DNA of 64,000 nt, taken from contig DYNP01000004.1 of NCBI GenBank assembly GCA_020721005.1, forward strand, positions 126,652 to 190,651. Reading direction: 5' to 3'. This DNA is from Thiomargarita sp. (GTDB taxonomy: Bacteria; Pseudomonadota; Gammaproteobacteria; Beggiatoales; Beggiatoaceae). A model generated the notes under the pieces. That model was given only the letters and a program-made list of their open reading frames with translations, made no database searches and had not been told where the DNA came from. Shown here in pieces: positions 51,836 to 61,809 of this stretch. Each line of letters opens with the position of its first letter. Within the stretch, counting starts at the first letter, position 1. Made by a program: the position numbers and the translations under genes.

Positions 51836-52654
51836 ATGAACTTACCTCAATTTCTCAAAAGATACGTTAAAGCAACCTATCAAGGACTGTTTTTCCCCTT
51901 TCAATTGGGCTATACGCACAGACATCTACTCTGGTTACTCGTAAAACGAGACATGACTGCGCGTACAGCCAACACCCTATTCGGCAACGCCTGGTTACTC
52001 CTACAGCCAACTCTGCAAATCATAGGTTTTTGGTTCCTATTGGACGTAGTATTAAAAATTAAATTCCCCAATGGAGAAGTATTCATCAACTACTTCCTGA
52101 TCGGTATCCTCCCTTGGTTACTATTCTCTGAAGTATTATCAAGAAGTCTAACCGTTCTCAGTGAATTCAGTGGACTTTATCGACGATCACCCTTTCCAAT
52201 CAGCATTCTCCCTCTATTACCACTTCTGCTTTCCAGTATACTCTATGCCCTGATCATGACTGTCACGGTAACCCTTTTAGAACACTCCCTCGCCAGTCCC
52301 CTCGCCGTTCTTTTCATACTACTTCTTGGCTGCTGGCTAATCCCCTTCTGCTACTTACTCTCTGTCATCGGACTCTTCCTCAAGGACCTCAGCCAGTTCT
52401 TTCCCTTTTTCATCACCCTAACCCTCTATCTCAGTCCAATCCTCTACACCCCAGATCAAATGCCTGCTCACTTTCAATGGCTTCTGGCCATCAACCCCAT
52501 TGCCGACCTGGTGATGCTTGCCCATGCCCTTATACAAGGGACGGATTGGACTTGGCCTCACCTTTTACGTCCAATTGTGTTATGGGTACTGATGCTTGGA
52601 CCGGCTTTTGTGTTATTCAAACGCGCAGAACCCCATGTCCGAGAAATGCTATGA
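51836..52654 (+). CDS. wzm: ABC-2 type permease for polysaccharide export (Wzm-like)
   Basis: The 272-residue protein has the ABC2_membrane layout: an amphipathic N-terminus (HRHLLWLLVKRDMTARTANT) and six membrane helices. YLSPILYTPDQMPAHFQWLL, INPIADLVML lies near the end, typical of Wzm/TagG/KpsM proteins. It provides the channel for the Wzt-like ATPase encoded at 43662, from which it is separated by the nikR, glycosyltransferase and large secreted-protein genes. The downstream TPR membrane gene is 35 bp away and likely cotranscribed. Confidence 0.88.
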   Translation: MNLPQFLKRYVKATYQGLFFPFQLGYTHRHLLWLLVKRDMTARTANTLFGNAWLLLQPTLQIIGFWFLLDVVLKIKFPNGEVFINYFLIGILPWLLFSEVLSRSLTVLSEFSGLYRRSPFPISILPLLPLLLSSILYALIMTVTVTLLEHSLASPLAVLFILLLGCWLIPFCYLLSVIGLFLKDLSQFFPFFITLTLYLSPILYTPDQMPAHFQWLLAINPIADLVMLAHALIQGTDWTWPHLLRPIVLWVLMLGPAFVLFKRAEPHVREML

Positions 52655-52689
52655 TCGATTTTCTGAACTCCAGTTTAGGATGATTTGTT

Positions 52690-54585
52690 ATGAAAAGTAC
52701 AATACCTACTCCCTCCCTCACTAATCCTGAACTTGGATTGTGGCAATATTTCCCCATACAAAGTAATTGGCAAATGTTCCTCGTCAGTCTGGCCACTCTC
52801 CTGACCTATTACCATACTTTAGATGTACCTTTCTACCTAGACGACTTTTCCTCGATTCAAGAAAATCCAGTGATTTCCCAATGGTCTGGCAGTTTTTATG
52901 AGTTGTGGCAATACGCTAAAACCCGCATTATTGGCTACTGGACTTTTGCGCTCAATTTCCAAGTTCATCAATTTGAAGTGGCTGGCTACCACGCGGTCAA
53001 TATCTTGATTCACGTACTTTCAGGAATCGCGGTGCTATTCCTACTTAAAGGTATGGTCAGAACTCCTGTAATCGCTGACTCCCTTCCTGGTTTTGCAAAA
53101 CTATACCTACCGCCCTTGGTGGCTTTATTATTCGTTCTGCATCCCTTGCAAATATCCGCCGTCACTTACATTGTCCAGCGCCTGGCCTCGTTGGGGGCTT
53201 TATTTTATCTATTAGCCTTAGCCTGTTACCTCCAAATGCGGTTAACATCCTCCCCACTGCAACGCATGTATTGGGGATTGGGGACTGTGCTTTGTGCCCT
53301 ACTGGCATTTGGGACAAAACAGCATACGCTGACTCTGCCGGTTGCGATGTTGTTGGTGGAGTGGGTGTGTTTTGTGCCCAATTGGCGTCGTCTCCTCATT
53401 CTAGTTGTAGGATTGATAATGGTTGTCATAGGGTTAGGTGTCAGTTGGGCTTGGTTTCTGGATTTTAATCCTTTCTCGCTGACTGCTTTGGAATCCCTGA
53501 CTCGAGAGACGGTTGAAATTTCGCGGTTGAGTTATTTTGCGACGCAAATGCAGGTGCTTTGGACATATCTGACGCTGTTCATCTTCCCCAGTAACGCTCA
53601 TATCGATTACGCCTACCCGATTGTAGAGGACTTCCTTCATCCAAATATGAATTATCCGCTGATTGCCCGTCTGTTACAAAGTGCAAGTATTTGGGCATTG
53701 TTGGGACATGTGAGTTTATTTGCCTTTGCGCTCTATCTGCGTCGACGCTGCCCGTGGTTGAGTTTTGCGATCCTCTTCTATTATCTTGCCCACTCGATAG
53801 AGTCCAGCCTGATTCCTATCCGAGACGTGATTTTTTTACATCGGACTTATCTGCCCAACCTCGCCCTCTGTTTGGCGTTAGGTGGTTTCCTTACCATTCT
53901 ATTACCCCGTTACCTCCCTAAACCCTCGTACTTATCTCCTCTATCCTACTTTTCTCCCGCCAACTCTTTGGCGCTCCTCACTCTCGCGCTGCTGATATCT
54001 TTGGGCACTGCGACTTGGCAACGCAATGAGTTATGGCGCGACCCGATTGCGCTTTGGCAACACAATGTAATTCTGTCCCCAGAAAAACAGCGGGGTTGGA
54101 TTATTCTGGGTAAGCATTTGATCCAAGCGGATCGTCCCCAGGAGGGAATAGAGGCTTTGGAACGGAGTTTCACCGAAACTTTACAATCTGATGGGAGTTA
54201 TGCAGTGACGTTGACTCCAGAAACTGCCCTGAATCTGGTGGTGGCCTATAAGAAACTGAAACAATATTCCCAAGCCCTAGATTGGGTAAATCGAGCTTTT
54301 GAGTTTCCGAATCTGCAGCCCACGGATCGCGCGAAGTTTTTGATTAATCAAGGCAATATTTTTTTTGAATTGAAAAGTTATTCTCAAGCAATCAGCTCTT
54401 ATCGTACAGCCTTGCAATTGAATCCATACAGCCTCAATGCCAGAATTAATTTGGCCAGTGTGCTGGGAGTTACTGGACAAATCGCGGAAGCCAAACAACT
54501 TTATCAAGAGGTTCTCAAGTTGGATCCGAATAATCTTTATGTACAAGGTAATTTACAACGTCTGCAGGCGCTTTCTCCACGTTAA
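52690..54585 (+). CDS. TMTC-like multi-pass membrane protein with TPR domain
   Basis: The 631 residues form two halves. The first (about 1-455) has about 11 membrane helices and begins with a luminal-type loop YYHTLDVPFYLDDFSSIQEN, whose DD is characteristic of GT-C/PMT-like mannosyltransferases and TMTC proteins. The second (about 470-630) holds at least four TPRs (WIILGKHLIQADRPQEGIEA, FLINQGNIFFELKSYSQAIS, LNPYSLNARINLASVLGVTG). Such bacterial proteins are suspected O-glycosyltransferases that modify exported proteins or glycans. That fits the Wzm context and the neighbouring secreted protein, but the reaction is not proven. Confidence 0.75.
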   Translation: MKSTIPTPSLTNPELGLWQYFPIQSNWQMFLVSLATLLTYYHTLDVPFYLDDFSSIQENPVISQWSGSFYELWQYAKTRIIGYWTFALNFQVHQFEVAGYHAVNILIHVLSGIAVLFLLKGMVRTPVIADSLPGFAKLYLPPLVALLFVLHPLQISAVTYIVQRLASLGALFYLLALACYLQMRLTSSPLQRMYWGLGTVLCALLAFGTKQHTLTLPVAMLLVEWVCFVPNWRRLLILVVGLIMVVIGLGVSWAWFLDFNPFSLTALESLTRETVEISRLSYFATQMQVLWTYLTLFIFPSNAHIDYAYPIVEDFLHPNMNYPLIARLLQSASIWALLGHVSLFAFALYLRRRCPWLSFAILFYYLAHSIESSLIPIRDVIFLHRTYLPNLALCLALGGFLTILLPRYLPKPSYLSPLSYFSPANSLALLTLALLISLGTATWQRNELWRDPIALWQHNVILSPEKQRGWIILGKHLIQADRPQEGIEALERSFTETLQSDGSYAVTLTPETALNLVVAYKKLKQYSQALDWVNRAFEFPNLQPTDRAKFLINQGNIFFELKSYSQAISSYRTALQLNPYSLNARINLASVLGVTGQIAEAKQLYQEVLKLDPNNLYVQGNLQRLQALSPR

Positions 54586-54613
54586 TTTATTCCATTAGGC
54601 GGAGGCAAATAGC

Positions 54614-54648
54614 CGGAGTAGAGGCTGACCTGCTAAAGCCTCTATTCC
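54614..54648. repeat. Short palindrome of the GGAGTAGAGGCT family
   Basis: CGGAGTAGAGGCT and AAGCCTCTATTCC pair around a 9-base centre. It is a deleted or minimal form of the 95-bp palindromic core, lying 15 bp before copy 3. Confidence 0.6.
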
Positions 54649-54662
54649 ATCCTTAATATCCC

Positions 54663-54759
54663 TTGGAGTGGAGGCTTTAGCCGGCCGGCGGTAGTCCTTT
54701 GCAATTTGTGTATGTGAGGTGATGCATGCCCACGACTGACCGGCTAAAGCCTCTATTCC
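54663..54759 (+). repeat. Palindromic core, copy 3
   Basis: Arms TTGGAGTGGAGGCTTTAGCC and CCGGCTAAAGCCTCTATTCC with the same centre (GCAATTTGTGTATGTGAGGT, then GATGC) as copies 1 and 2. No MITE-like end with TTGCAAAAGTA is nearby, so the core can exist without the IS5-like termini. Confidence 0.8.
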
Positions 54760-54775
54760 TCTGTCCTCACATTCT

Positions 54776-54796
54776 GGGCGGGGATAAACCCCGCCC
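54776..54796. repeat. GC-rich palindrome before ubi gene
   Basis: GGGCGGGG and CCCCGCCC pair around ATAAA, ending 23 bp before the start codon of the hydroxylase gene. No T-run follows. It could affect expression of the next gene as a leader hairpin, or be a REP-type unit. Confidence 0.6.
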
Positions 54797-54819
54797 CTAC
54801 TTGGTAACTGGTAACTGTT

Positions 54820-56001
54820 ATGCAAATTCCAAATTATGATGTCCTGATCTTAGGGGCTGGTGTCATCGGCAACACCTTAGCCTGCTCTCTGGCCCAAGGT
54901 GGTCTTGAGGTGGCCCTGATTGAAGCCACTCCCCTTGAAGCGATTGATCTCAATACCACTGATTTACGCACTCTGGCAATTACTCATGCTACGGAACAGT
55001 TACTTTCGAGAGTGGGAGTGTGGTCACGCATTCAACGGCTGACGCCCTTTACAAAAATGGAAGTGTGGGACAGTGCCGGCCCGGGTCGCATCCGTTTTGA
55101 CAGCCAATTACTGCATCAGTCTCACCTCGGTTATATCATTGAAAACAAACAATTACAGGCAGCTCTCATTCAACAACGTTCAACCTTACCCAACCTGACT
55201 TGCTATCAGCCCGCTCAGTTTGAACATTTTTCAGTAACGAAGGATCAAGTCCTTCTTAACCTGAACGGTGGCAGGATTTTGAGTGCCCGACTCCTCATCA
55301 GTGCGGAGGGTGCTGAGTCCAAAGTACGCGCTCAAGCGGGGATCCCTTACCACCTACATGACTATGCGCAACAGGCGATTGTGGCGACCGTGGAAACGGT
55401 GTTGAGTCATCAATACACGGCTTGGCAACGCTTTCTCCCCACCGGTCCCTTGGCTTTTCTTCCCCTCCCTGATCCCCACCATTGCGCGATTGTCTGGAGC
55501 GTGGACACTCCAAAAGCTGAACAATTGTTGAGTTTATCTTCATCGGAGTTTGAACAGGAATTGGCGGAAGCATTTGCCTTCAAACTGGGAGGGATTCAAG
55601 CCTGCAGCCCTCGTGCCTCATTTGCTCTGCGAGGGCGTCATGCCGCCTCTTATGTTCTGCCAAGGATTGCTCTGGTCGGAGATGCTGCGCATACAATTCA
55701 TCCCTTGGCAGGACAGGGCGCGAACTTGGGTTTTTTGGATGTTCACGTTCTCAGCGAGGTTATCCTAGAAGCGGCGTCCAAACGACGAGATTTTGGGCAT
55801 TATTCGACTTTGAGAAAGTATGAACGCCAACGCAAGGTTCACAATCAATTGATGCTTAACGTCATGGAAGGTTTCAAAACTGCTTTCAGTTCCCCATCTC
55901 TGCCATTGACTTGGTTAAGAAATGCAGGACTTGGCTTTGCCAATGAAGTCCCACCACTTAAAAAAATGCTGATGTATTATGCAATGGGTGTTTCTCCCTG
56001 A
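54820..56001 (+). CDS. Ubiquinone-biosynthesis flavin hydroxylase (UbiH/UbiF/VisC family)
   Basis: The 393-residue FAD monooxygenase has the N-terminal dinucleotide-binding YDVLILGAGVIGNTLACSLA, the family's middle SAEGAESKVRAQAGI and the C-terminal FAD/ribityl motif IALVGDAAHTIHPLAGQGAN. This family hydroxylates the ring during coenzyme Q synthesis. Motifs do not separate UbiH, UbiF and UbiI safely, so I give no symbol. It is followed by a TonB receptor gene 92 bp downstream, probably a separate unit. Confidence 0.9.
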   Translation: MQIPNYDVLILGAGVIGNTLACSLAQGGLEVALIEATPLEAIDLNTTDLRTLAITHATEQLLSRVGVWSRIQRLTPFTKMEVWDSAGPGRIRFDSQLLHQSHLGYIIENKQLQAALIQQRSTLPNLTCYQPAQFEHFSVTKDQVLLNLNGGRILSARLLISAEGAESKVRAQAGIPYHLHDYAQQAIVATVETVLSHQYTAWQRFLPTGPLAFLPLPDPHHCAIVWSVDTPKAEQLLSLSSSEFEQELAEAFAFKLGGIQACSPRASFALRGRHAASYVLPRIALVGDAAHTIHPLAGQGANLGFLDVHVLSEVILEAASKRRDFGHYSTLRKYERQRKVHNQLMLNVMEGFKTAFSSPSLPLTWLRNAGLGFANEVPPLKKMLMYYAMGVSP

Positions 56002-56093
56002 ATCTTGGGTGTGGAAAGAAGGCAGCTTGCAAACCAAGGTTTGCACTCCATTGTTTGGTAGTATTTCAATAACTTATTTTGGAACCCGTCATA

Positions 56094-58361
56094 ATGAGAA
56101 TAATAAGGGGATTTTGTGTTGGATGGCTAGTTATAACCAGTCATGTAGGTTTAGCATTGTCACCACCTGCTGAAGTGGTTGATTTACTCGAAATCAGTTT
56201 GGAAGATTTACTGAAAGTGCGGATTAAAACGGCTTCCGGTATTGAGGAGAATTCGCAAAATGCGCCTGCTGCCAGTATTGTGGTTTCTGCTCAAGAGATT
56301 GAGGAAAGAGGGTATACAAATTTAGGGGAAATTCTGACAGATTTGCCAGGTTTTGACGTGATAAGACGCAATGGGGCCAGTTATACGGTTGCTTATCAGC
56401 GAGGTTATCGCACACCCCATACGGAAAGAACTTTGTTGACTGTCAACGGGATCATGAATAATCACTTATGGAGTCGCAACGCGATCCTCTCTCAACAATA
56501 TCCTATTTCAGGAATTGAACGGGTAGAGGTGTTGTATGGTCCGTCCAGCGCAGTGTATGGACCTAATGCCTTTTTGGGTATTGTCAATATTGTGACAAAG
56601 GAAGGACAAAGTTTGGAGAATAACAGCCACCAGGTTCAGGTTACGGGGCAATTTGGGAGTTTTAACAGTCGAGCTTTGGAATTGTCTACTCAAGGACACT
56701 GGGGTCATCTTTCTTATAACTTGTCGGCTCGAGTATTTGACAGTGAAGGGCCTGATTTAGAGGATTATCCCACACAATGGGGATACACCACTTCTGATTG
56801 GCTGAACAATTCGCAAGTTTGGGGGCCGGTGCTCAATCTGGGAAATAATGGGGTACAGTACGGAGATTATCACAACCCAGCCCACGATTGGGGAGTTTTT
56901 GCTGACATTCATTACAAGAATTTCACGTTGGGCCTGCAAGCCTGGGACCAACAGGATGGGTATGGCCTCTATTATCCTTTTGATCGAACCCAACCCAATT
57001 CCCACTGGCGACAAAACTCTTATCAGTATTATTTGCAACACCGTTGGGAAGTGACTCCCCAATTAAATATCACGACTTTGGGATTGTACCGAGAAGCTGA
57101 TATAGGAACTGCAGCTGGAGATTATTGGGTGGAAGCGGTGCCTGATTACCGAGCGGGAATGCAAGACTATTCCTTCCTTAGTTTGTCAGATTGGAATTCA
57201 GAAAATGACAGCTGGCTGTTCAAACAAGATTATGATTATAAATGGAATGATATATTTCGTCTGACTGGAGGCATTAAGTATGAGTTTAAAGACCTAACCC
57301 GCGCCTTTGAGGTGTGCTATTATTGGACTGATGCGTATTGTTCCCTGGCCGATCCCACAGATCAGGGACCCTATAACTTAGGCCCTGGTATTTTTCACAG
57401 CAGCGATCCCACGATTGCCATTACTCCAGTTGATGTTGATGAAATGGAAGATGAAAATCGAGTGAATACCACTGATGTAGGGGGATATCTCCAAGGCATT
57501 TGGGATTTTGGCGCCTGGCGATTGCATAATGGAATACGTTATGATCGGAACTCTGTCTATGGCGCTAGCGTTAATCCCCGAGTTTCCATCATCCATCGAC
57601 TGTCCGATGATAAGGTATTAAAATTGATTTACGGATCAGCCTTTCAAGAACCTCAACCTGAACTTCTATGGGGGGGATGGAGTGGACGTCGGGCCAATCC
57701 CAATTTAAAACCAGGCAAGGCCCGCAATCTGGAGTTGATTTTCATGTACAATACTGAGCACTGGTTACATGACATTTCCCTGTTCACAGCCCATTACCGT
57801 AATGTCATCAAAGAAGACGCAGAAAACATAGGAACTCAGGATACTTATGGTTTGGAATACCGAGGCCGCTATTCTTTCAACAATTTCATTAAACAGGCCC
57901 CAGCCATCACCGGTTATACTTATTATACTTTTACTCAGTCTCGCAGCAGCATTCATTACGATCACACTCTCCAGCAATGGGTGGATGGCGAAGATGATTT
58001 GGGAGATATTGCCCCTCACAAACTCAATTTGGGAATTACAATACCCTTTAGTGCGCGATGGTCTCTTAATCTGCGTGGCAACTATGTCAGTCAACGAGAA
58101 CTTTATTCGCGCAATCCCCTGCATGCCGAAGGGAAGGAAGCGGAGGCTTATACCACTTTTCACCTGAATTTGGGGTATCGGAAAGACAATCTGACTGCCT
58201 CTTTTAAGGTACTTAATTTATTTGACCACGGTTACCTTGTGCCCGGCATGGAACAAGCCAACTCCGGCGACGACTTTGACCAACGCAGTGGCGGTTTTCA
58301 GAATTCAATGCTTCCGCAACCAGGTAGACAGTGGCTATTCAATCTATCTTGGAAATTTTAA
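56094..58361 (+). CDS. TonB-dependent outer-membrane receptor
   Basis: The 755-residue precursor, from the ATG at 56094, has a signal peptide (MRIIRGFCVGWLVITSHVGL), then EISLEDLLKVRIKTASGIEE at the start of the plug. The plug domain (about 50-165) has LTDLPGFDVIRRNG, the conserved IERVEVLYGPSSAVYGPNAF then LGIVNIVTKEG. The 22-stranded barrel (about 185-755) ends in QWLFNLSWKF with terminal Phe. The ligand is not recognisable; the plug type (DLLKVRIKTAS) is common in proteins for vitamin B12-like, nickel or siderophore uptake. NikR is encoded 11 kb away, but no NikR-site search was possible. Confidence 0.93.
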   Translation: MRIIRGFCVGWLVITSHVGLALSPPAEVVDLLEISLEDLLKVRIKTASGIEENSQNAPAASIVVSAQEIEERGYTNLGEILTDLPGFDVIRRNGASYTVAYQRGYRTPHTERTLLTVNGIMNNHLWSRNAILSQQYPISGIERVEVLYGPSSAVYGPNAFLGIVNIVTKEGQSLENNSHQVQVTGQFGSFNSRALELSTQGHWGHLSYNLSARVFDSEGPDLEDYPTQWGYTTSDWLNNSQVWGPVLNLGNNGVQYGDYHNPAHDWGVFADIHYKNFTLGLQAWDQQDGYGLYYPFDRTQPNSHWRQNSYQYYLQHRWEVTPQLNITTLGLYREADIGTAAGDYWVEAVPDYRAGMQDYSFLSLSDWNSENDSWLFKQDYDYKWNDIFRLTGGIKYEFKDLTRAFEVCYYWTDAYCSLADPTDQGPYNLGPGIFHSSDPTIAITPVDVDEMEDENRVNTTDVGGYLQGIWDFGAWRLHNGIRYDRNSVYGASVNPRVSIIHRLSDDKVLKLIYGSAFQEPQPELLWGGWSGRRANPNLKPGKARNLELIFMYNTEHWLHDISLFTAHYRNVIKEDAENIGTQDTYGLEYRGRYSFNNFIKQAPAITGYTYYTFTQSRSSIHYDHTLQQWVDGEDDLGDIAPHKLNLGITIPFSARWSLNLRGNYVSQRELYSRNPLHAEGKEAEAYTTFHLNLGYRKDNLTASFKVLNLFDHGYLVPGMEQANSGDDFDQRSGGFQNSMLPQPGRQWLFNLSWKF

Positions 58362-58471
58362 CTGATAATGTAAGGACGGATTGCCTCCGCTTTGACATCA
58401 GGGCGAATGCAATCTGCTCCTACGGAATAATTTGTTATTTAAATTGATGTATAGGGGGCTTTTCGGTGTTT

Positions 58472-60244
58472 TTACCTAGAAATTTTCCTTCGATCAATAA
58501 ATAGGCTATTCCCCTCTTGCTTTTTAGCCTGATGTTTTGCCTCTGAGGCCAGGACTGCAATCCCATGATAAGAACGGCAGTGTTCTAAATCAGGAGTTAC
58601 TGCACCAATGGATAAGGACAACAGGGGAAAAAAAGTTTCGCGGCCACTTCGATCCAAACAACAAATTCCTCCCCGATCTTGGTCTTCCTCACTGTAAAAT
58701 GCCAAGGCCACTTGTTCAAATTCTGCCAGTATCGCCATGCAGCGCTCCTGCCAGTTTTGGCTTTGCATGATTAAAATAAAATCATCTCCTCCAACGTGAC
58801 CTATAAAATCGTGATCTGGACAAGTGTGGGTACGTAAAATTTTGGCCACAGCTTGGATTACCAAGTCTCCCTTACTGTAGCCATAAACATCGTTGAAAGG
58901 TTTAAAATAGTCCAAATCACAATAACATACGGTAAAGGGAATGTGTTGTTGTAATAAATTATCCAAATGTTCGTAAATGGGCACATTGCCTGGCAATAAA
59001 GTTAACGGATTGGCATAACGGGCATTTCGAATTTGCAACTCGGTAATTCTGGCCAACAAATCCATCACTCGGCCTATTCCACAATATCTGCCTCGATCAC
59101 AAATGATAAAGTCTTGATTGGGCATCAATTTTAAGTTGGCAGTGAGTTGTTGACTGGCCTCTTCCAAAGACAAATTCATGTCCAAAATCAATTGGTCAGT
59201 GTCCATAAAACTGCTGATTGCCTTGCGTCCGTGCAATTCTCTGCCATAACGGGTTAAAAATAAATCGATGAAGTTATGGCGACGCACAATGCCAATGGCA
59301 GCATACATATCGTTGACCACGGGAATGGAATGCACCTCGGAATGGGTATGAAATAGATCAGCCACCTTTTCCACAGCTTCATGGGGACGAATGAAAGGCA
59401 CTTGTACAATCAGGCAGGCAATGGTTTTAGAACGTTGCAGTGAATAATCGCTGTACAATTGTTGATAGGGGTTGGCAAACATTTCAGCAGGCAAAGTTTT
59501 GGGCGGATCAGCTTGGGCGGGGGCAAAATAGTCTCCTTGACCAAAATGAACTCCCAAAGCCCACAATTCCTCAAAATCATTTTTATTTTCAATACCTTCA
59601 GCAATCATTTGGCAATTTAAACGCATGGCAATATCTCGCAATGCCCGAACAAATTCCTTTTTCCCCAACTTGGCTTGTAAATTCTGAGAAAAATAAGAGT
59701 CGATTTTAACATAATTGGGGTAAATTTCGGACCATAAACGCAGATCAGAATAGCCAGTTCCCAAATCATCTAAGGCAATTTGACAACCCAATAAACGATA
59801 AGATTTAAGGATATTGTGGATGACAGAAATTTGTTCGGGTCGATATTTTTCACCCACTTCAAGCACCCATTGCTCTGGGGGAAATTCATATCGCTCCAAT
59901 ATCAAAGACAATGCTTGGGGGCTGAAAGCGGGTTGTAACAAACTGGCAAAACTCAGGTTAAAAAACAGTTTACCAGTCAATTGCAAATGTTGAAAATAAT
60001 GCAGGGCGTTTTCACAACAGAGGACTTCCAATTCCAATAGGCAACCGCATTTATTAGCGGCATGAAACAAAGAAAATGGATAATGTAAGCGGCTGTCAGC
60101 AGGGCCGCGAATAAGGCATTCATAACCCAGAATTCGTTGGTCAACAAAGGACACCACTGGCTGATAAAAGGGTATCAATTGACGAGATTCGAGAATGTCC
60201 TGTAATTCCTTAGCAAGTTTAAGGGAAATAGTTCGGTAAGACAT
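58472..60244 (-). CDS. EAL-CBS-GGDEF cyclic-di-GMP enzyme
   Basis: The 590 residues are EAL (about 20-255), a CBS pair (about 270-400) and GGDEF (about 420-580). The EAL site has ECLIRG for EALxR and keeps LDDLGTGYS, YVKIDSYF and AEGIE, so phosphodiesterase activity is possible; the usual ENE-type motif is changed (EVGEKY). The GGDEF site reads GHVGGDDFILIM, a permitted active form. The order EAL-CBS-GGDEF is a known hybrid; the CBS pair suggests nucleotide sensing. It is cytoplasmic, without a membrane segment. A single gene. Confidence 0.92.
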   Translation of the reverse strand: MSYRTISLKLAKELQDILESRQLIPFYQPVVSFVDQRILGYECLIRGPADSRLHYPFSLFHAANKCGCLLELEVLCCENALHYFQHLQLTGKLFFNLSFASLLQPAFSPQALSLILERYEFPPEQWVLEVGEKYRPEQISVIHNILKSYRLLGCQIALDDLGTGYSDLRLWSEIYPNYVKIDSYFSQNLQAKLGKKEFVRALRDIAMRLNCQMIAEGIENKNDFEELWALGVHFGQGDYFAPAQADPPKTLPAEMFANPYQQLYSDYSLQRSKTIACLIVQVPFIRPHEAVEKVADLFHTHSEVHSIPVVNDMYAAIGIVRRHNFIDLFLTRYGRELHGRKAISSFMDTDQLILDMNLSLEEASQQLTANLKLMPNQDFIICDRGRYCGIGRVMDLLARITELQIRNARYANPLTLLPGNVPIYEHLDNLLQQHIPFTVCYCDLDYFKPFNDVYGYSKGDLVIQAVAKILRTHTCPDHDFIGHVGGDDFILIMQSQNWQERCMAILAEFEQVALAFYSEEDQDRGGICCLDRSGRETFFPLLSLSIGAVTPDLEHCRSYHGIAVLASEAKHQAKKQEGNSLFIDRRKISR

Positions 60245-60488
60245 TCAGCATCACCCATAAGATGGTAGAGGGTAATAAACTACTAAAGAAGTGTGACAAA
60301 TTAGTGACACCGCATGGCTTCTCCCCTAATCTACACAAACCTCCCCTTTTCTACGTATATAAAAAATAGACTTTCTCAACCAGAAAGGACTGGGGGTAGT
60401 TTATCCTCCTCAACAATTGGTGTACAATAATTAACAGCCTTTATGACCCAAAACTTTACCCTAACTTATTTATACTGCGAAAATCTCC

Positions 60489-61415
60489 ATGCCCACGCCC
60501 ATTGGTTTTATCGGATTAGGTATCATGGGACAACCCATGGCCCTCAACTTACACCGTGCCGGCCATCCCCTGCATCTTTATGCGCGTCGACCGGAAACTC
60601 TTACCCTTTTGAGTGAACAAGGCGCCACGATCCATTCCTCTCCCAAAGAATTGGCAACCCAAGTTGACCTCATCATCACCCTAGTTTCTGACGGTCCAGA
60701 CGTTGAATCACTTCTCTTCGGACCCGAAGGAATTTGCCAAGGCGCTCATCCGGGCACTCTCATCATTGATATGAGCACCATTGCTGCTTCCACCAGCCGC
60801 CAAATAGCCATGCGCCTGGCAGAGCAACAACTGCATTTTTTGGATGCTCCAGTCTCAGGGGGACAAACTGGGGCAATTGCCGGCAATCTTTCCATCATGG
60901 TCGGAGGAGAACCGGCGCAATTTGCACGGGCCCTGCCCATTCTAAACATTCTGGGCCAACAAATCACTCATCTTGGTCCCTCTGGCTCCGGACAAATTGC
61001 CAAAACTTGTAATCAAATTCTAGTGTCCCAAATGTTAGTGGCCGTGGGCGAAACCCTATTATTAGCCAAGGCAGCGGGAGTTGATCCTGCTGCAGTTCGC
61101 CAAGCCTTATTGGGAGGATTTGCCAACAGTCGCATCTTGGACATTCATGGGCAACGCATGTTGGATCATCAATTTCAACCGGGATTTAAGACCAAATTGC
61201 ATCACAAAGATATACGCATTGCTCTACAAACCGCTGCAGAATTGGGATTGGCCCTGCCCGGCACAGCCTTAGCCGCTCAATATTTCAACGCTCTAATGGG
61301 CACCGGTAAAGGAGAACTTGATTCCTCAGCTTTGGTACTTGCTCAAGAACAACTCTCAGACGTCCACTTAAACGACCAATCTCCCCACAATTACCAACGC
61401 TCTATCACCCCATGA
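60489..61415 (+). CDS. NAD(P)-dependent beta-hydroxyacid dehydrogenase (GarR/MmsB family)
   Basis: The 308-residue protein has an N-terminal Rossmann domain with GFIGLGIMGQPMALNL (GxGxxG), the substrate loop FLDAPVSGGQTGAIAGNLSI and the catalytic lysine in GSGQIAKTCNQILVSQ. It is a typical 2-hydroxy-3-oxopropionate reductase or 3-hydroxyisobutyrate dehydrogenase; the substrate cannot be fixed from sequence. The following vanZ gene overlaps it by 4 bp (ATGA). Confidence 0.92.
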   Translation: MPTPIGFIGLGIMGQPMALNLHRAGHPLHLYARRPETLTLLSEQGATIHSSPKELATQVDLIITLVSDGPDVESLLFGPEGICQGAHPGTLIIDMSTIAASTSRQIAMRLAEQQLHFLDAPVSGGQTGAIAGNLSIMVGGEPAQFARALPILNILGQQITHLGPSGSGQIAKTCNQILVSQMLVAVGETLLLAKAAGVDPAAVRQALLGGFANSRILDIHGQRMLDHQFQPGFKTKLHHKDIRIALQTAAELGLALPGTALAAQYFNALMGTGKGELDSSALVLAQEQLSDVHLNDQSPHNYQRSITP

Positions 61416-61804
61416 TCAAATGGCTAACCGCAATTTACATTCTCTTCATACTTGTCATCATCTTTCTGGTTGATCAAGGGTACTACTTAGAATTTTTCCA
61501 ACAAGTTCACCAATTGCCGCTGGGCGACAAGACCGGGCACTTTGTGCTGATGGGACTGTTATCAGCAGTGATCAATCTCAGCCTACACTGTCGACAATGG
61601 CACTTTGGTAAAATCTCATTTTTAATAGGCAGCCTGTGGGTTGCGTTTGCAGTCACTTTGGAAGAATTCTCCCAAATGTTTGTGCCCAATCGAACCTTTG
61701 ACTGGGCTGATCTGATGGCTGACTACTTAGGTATTTTCCTATTCGGACAACTGGTGTTCTACCTTTATTCTCGTCACCGATCCTCTGCCCAATCGAAAAT
61801 TTAA
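61412..61804 (+). CDS. VanZ-family membrane protein
   Basis: This 130-residue protein with four membrane helices is of the VanZ-like type: QLPLGDKTGHFVLMGLLSAV in the first half and TLEEFSQMFVPNRTFDWADL followed by MADYLGI, the family's conserved E...Q...R..D..D motif. The biochemical role of VanZ-like proteins is poorly known. It is coupled to the dehydrogenase gene by overlap. Confidence 0.88.
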   Translation: MIKWLTAIYILFILVIIFLVDQGYYLEFFQQVHQLPLGDKTGHFVLMGLLSAVINLSLHCRQWHFGKISFLIGSLWVAFAVTLEEFSQMFVPNRTFDWADLMADYLGIFLFGQLVFYLYSRHRSSAQSKI

Positions 61805-61809
61805 AAACA

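Noticed and set aside
54595-54825. 76-residue minus-strand frame between the TPR gene and the Ubi gene
   Set aside because: It consists of the translated palindromic repeat and its flanks.
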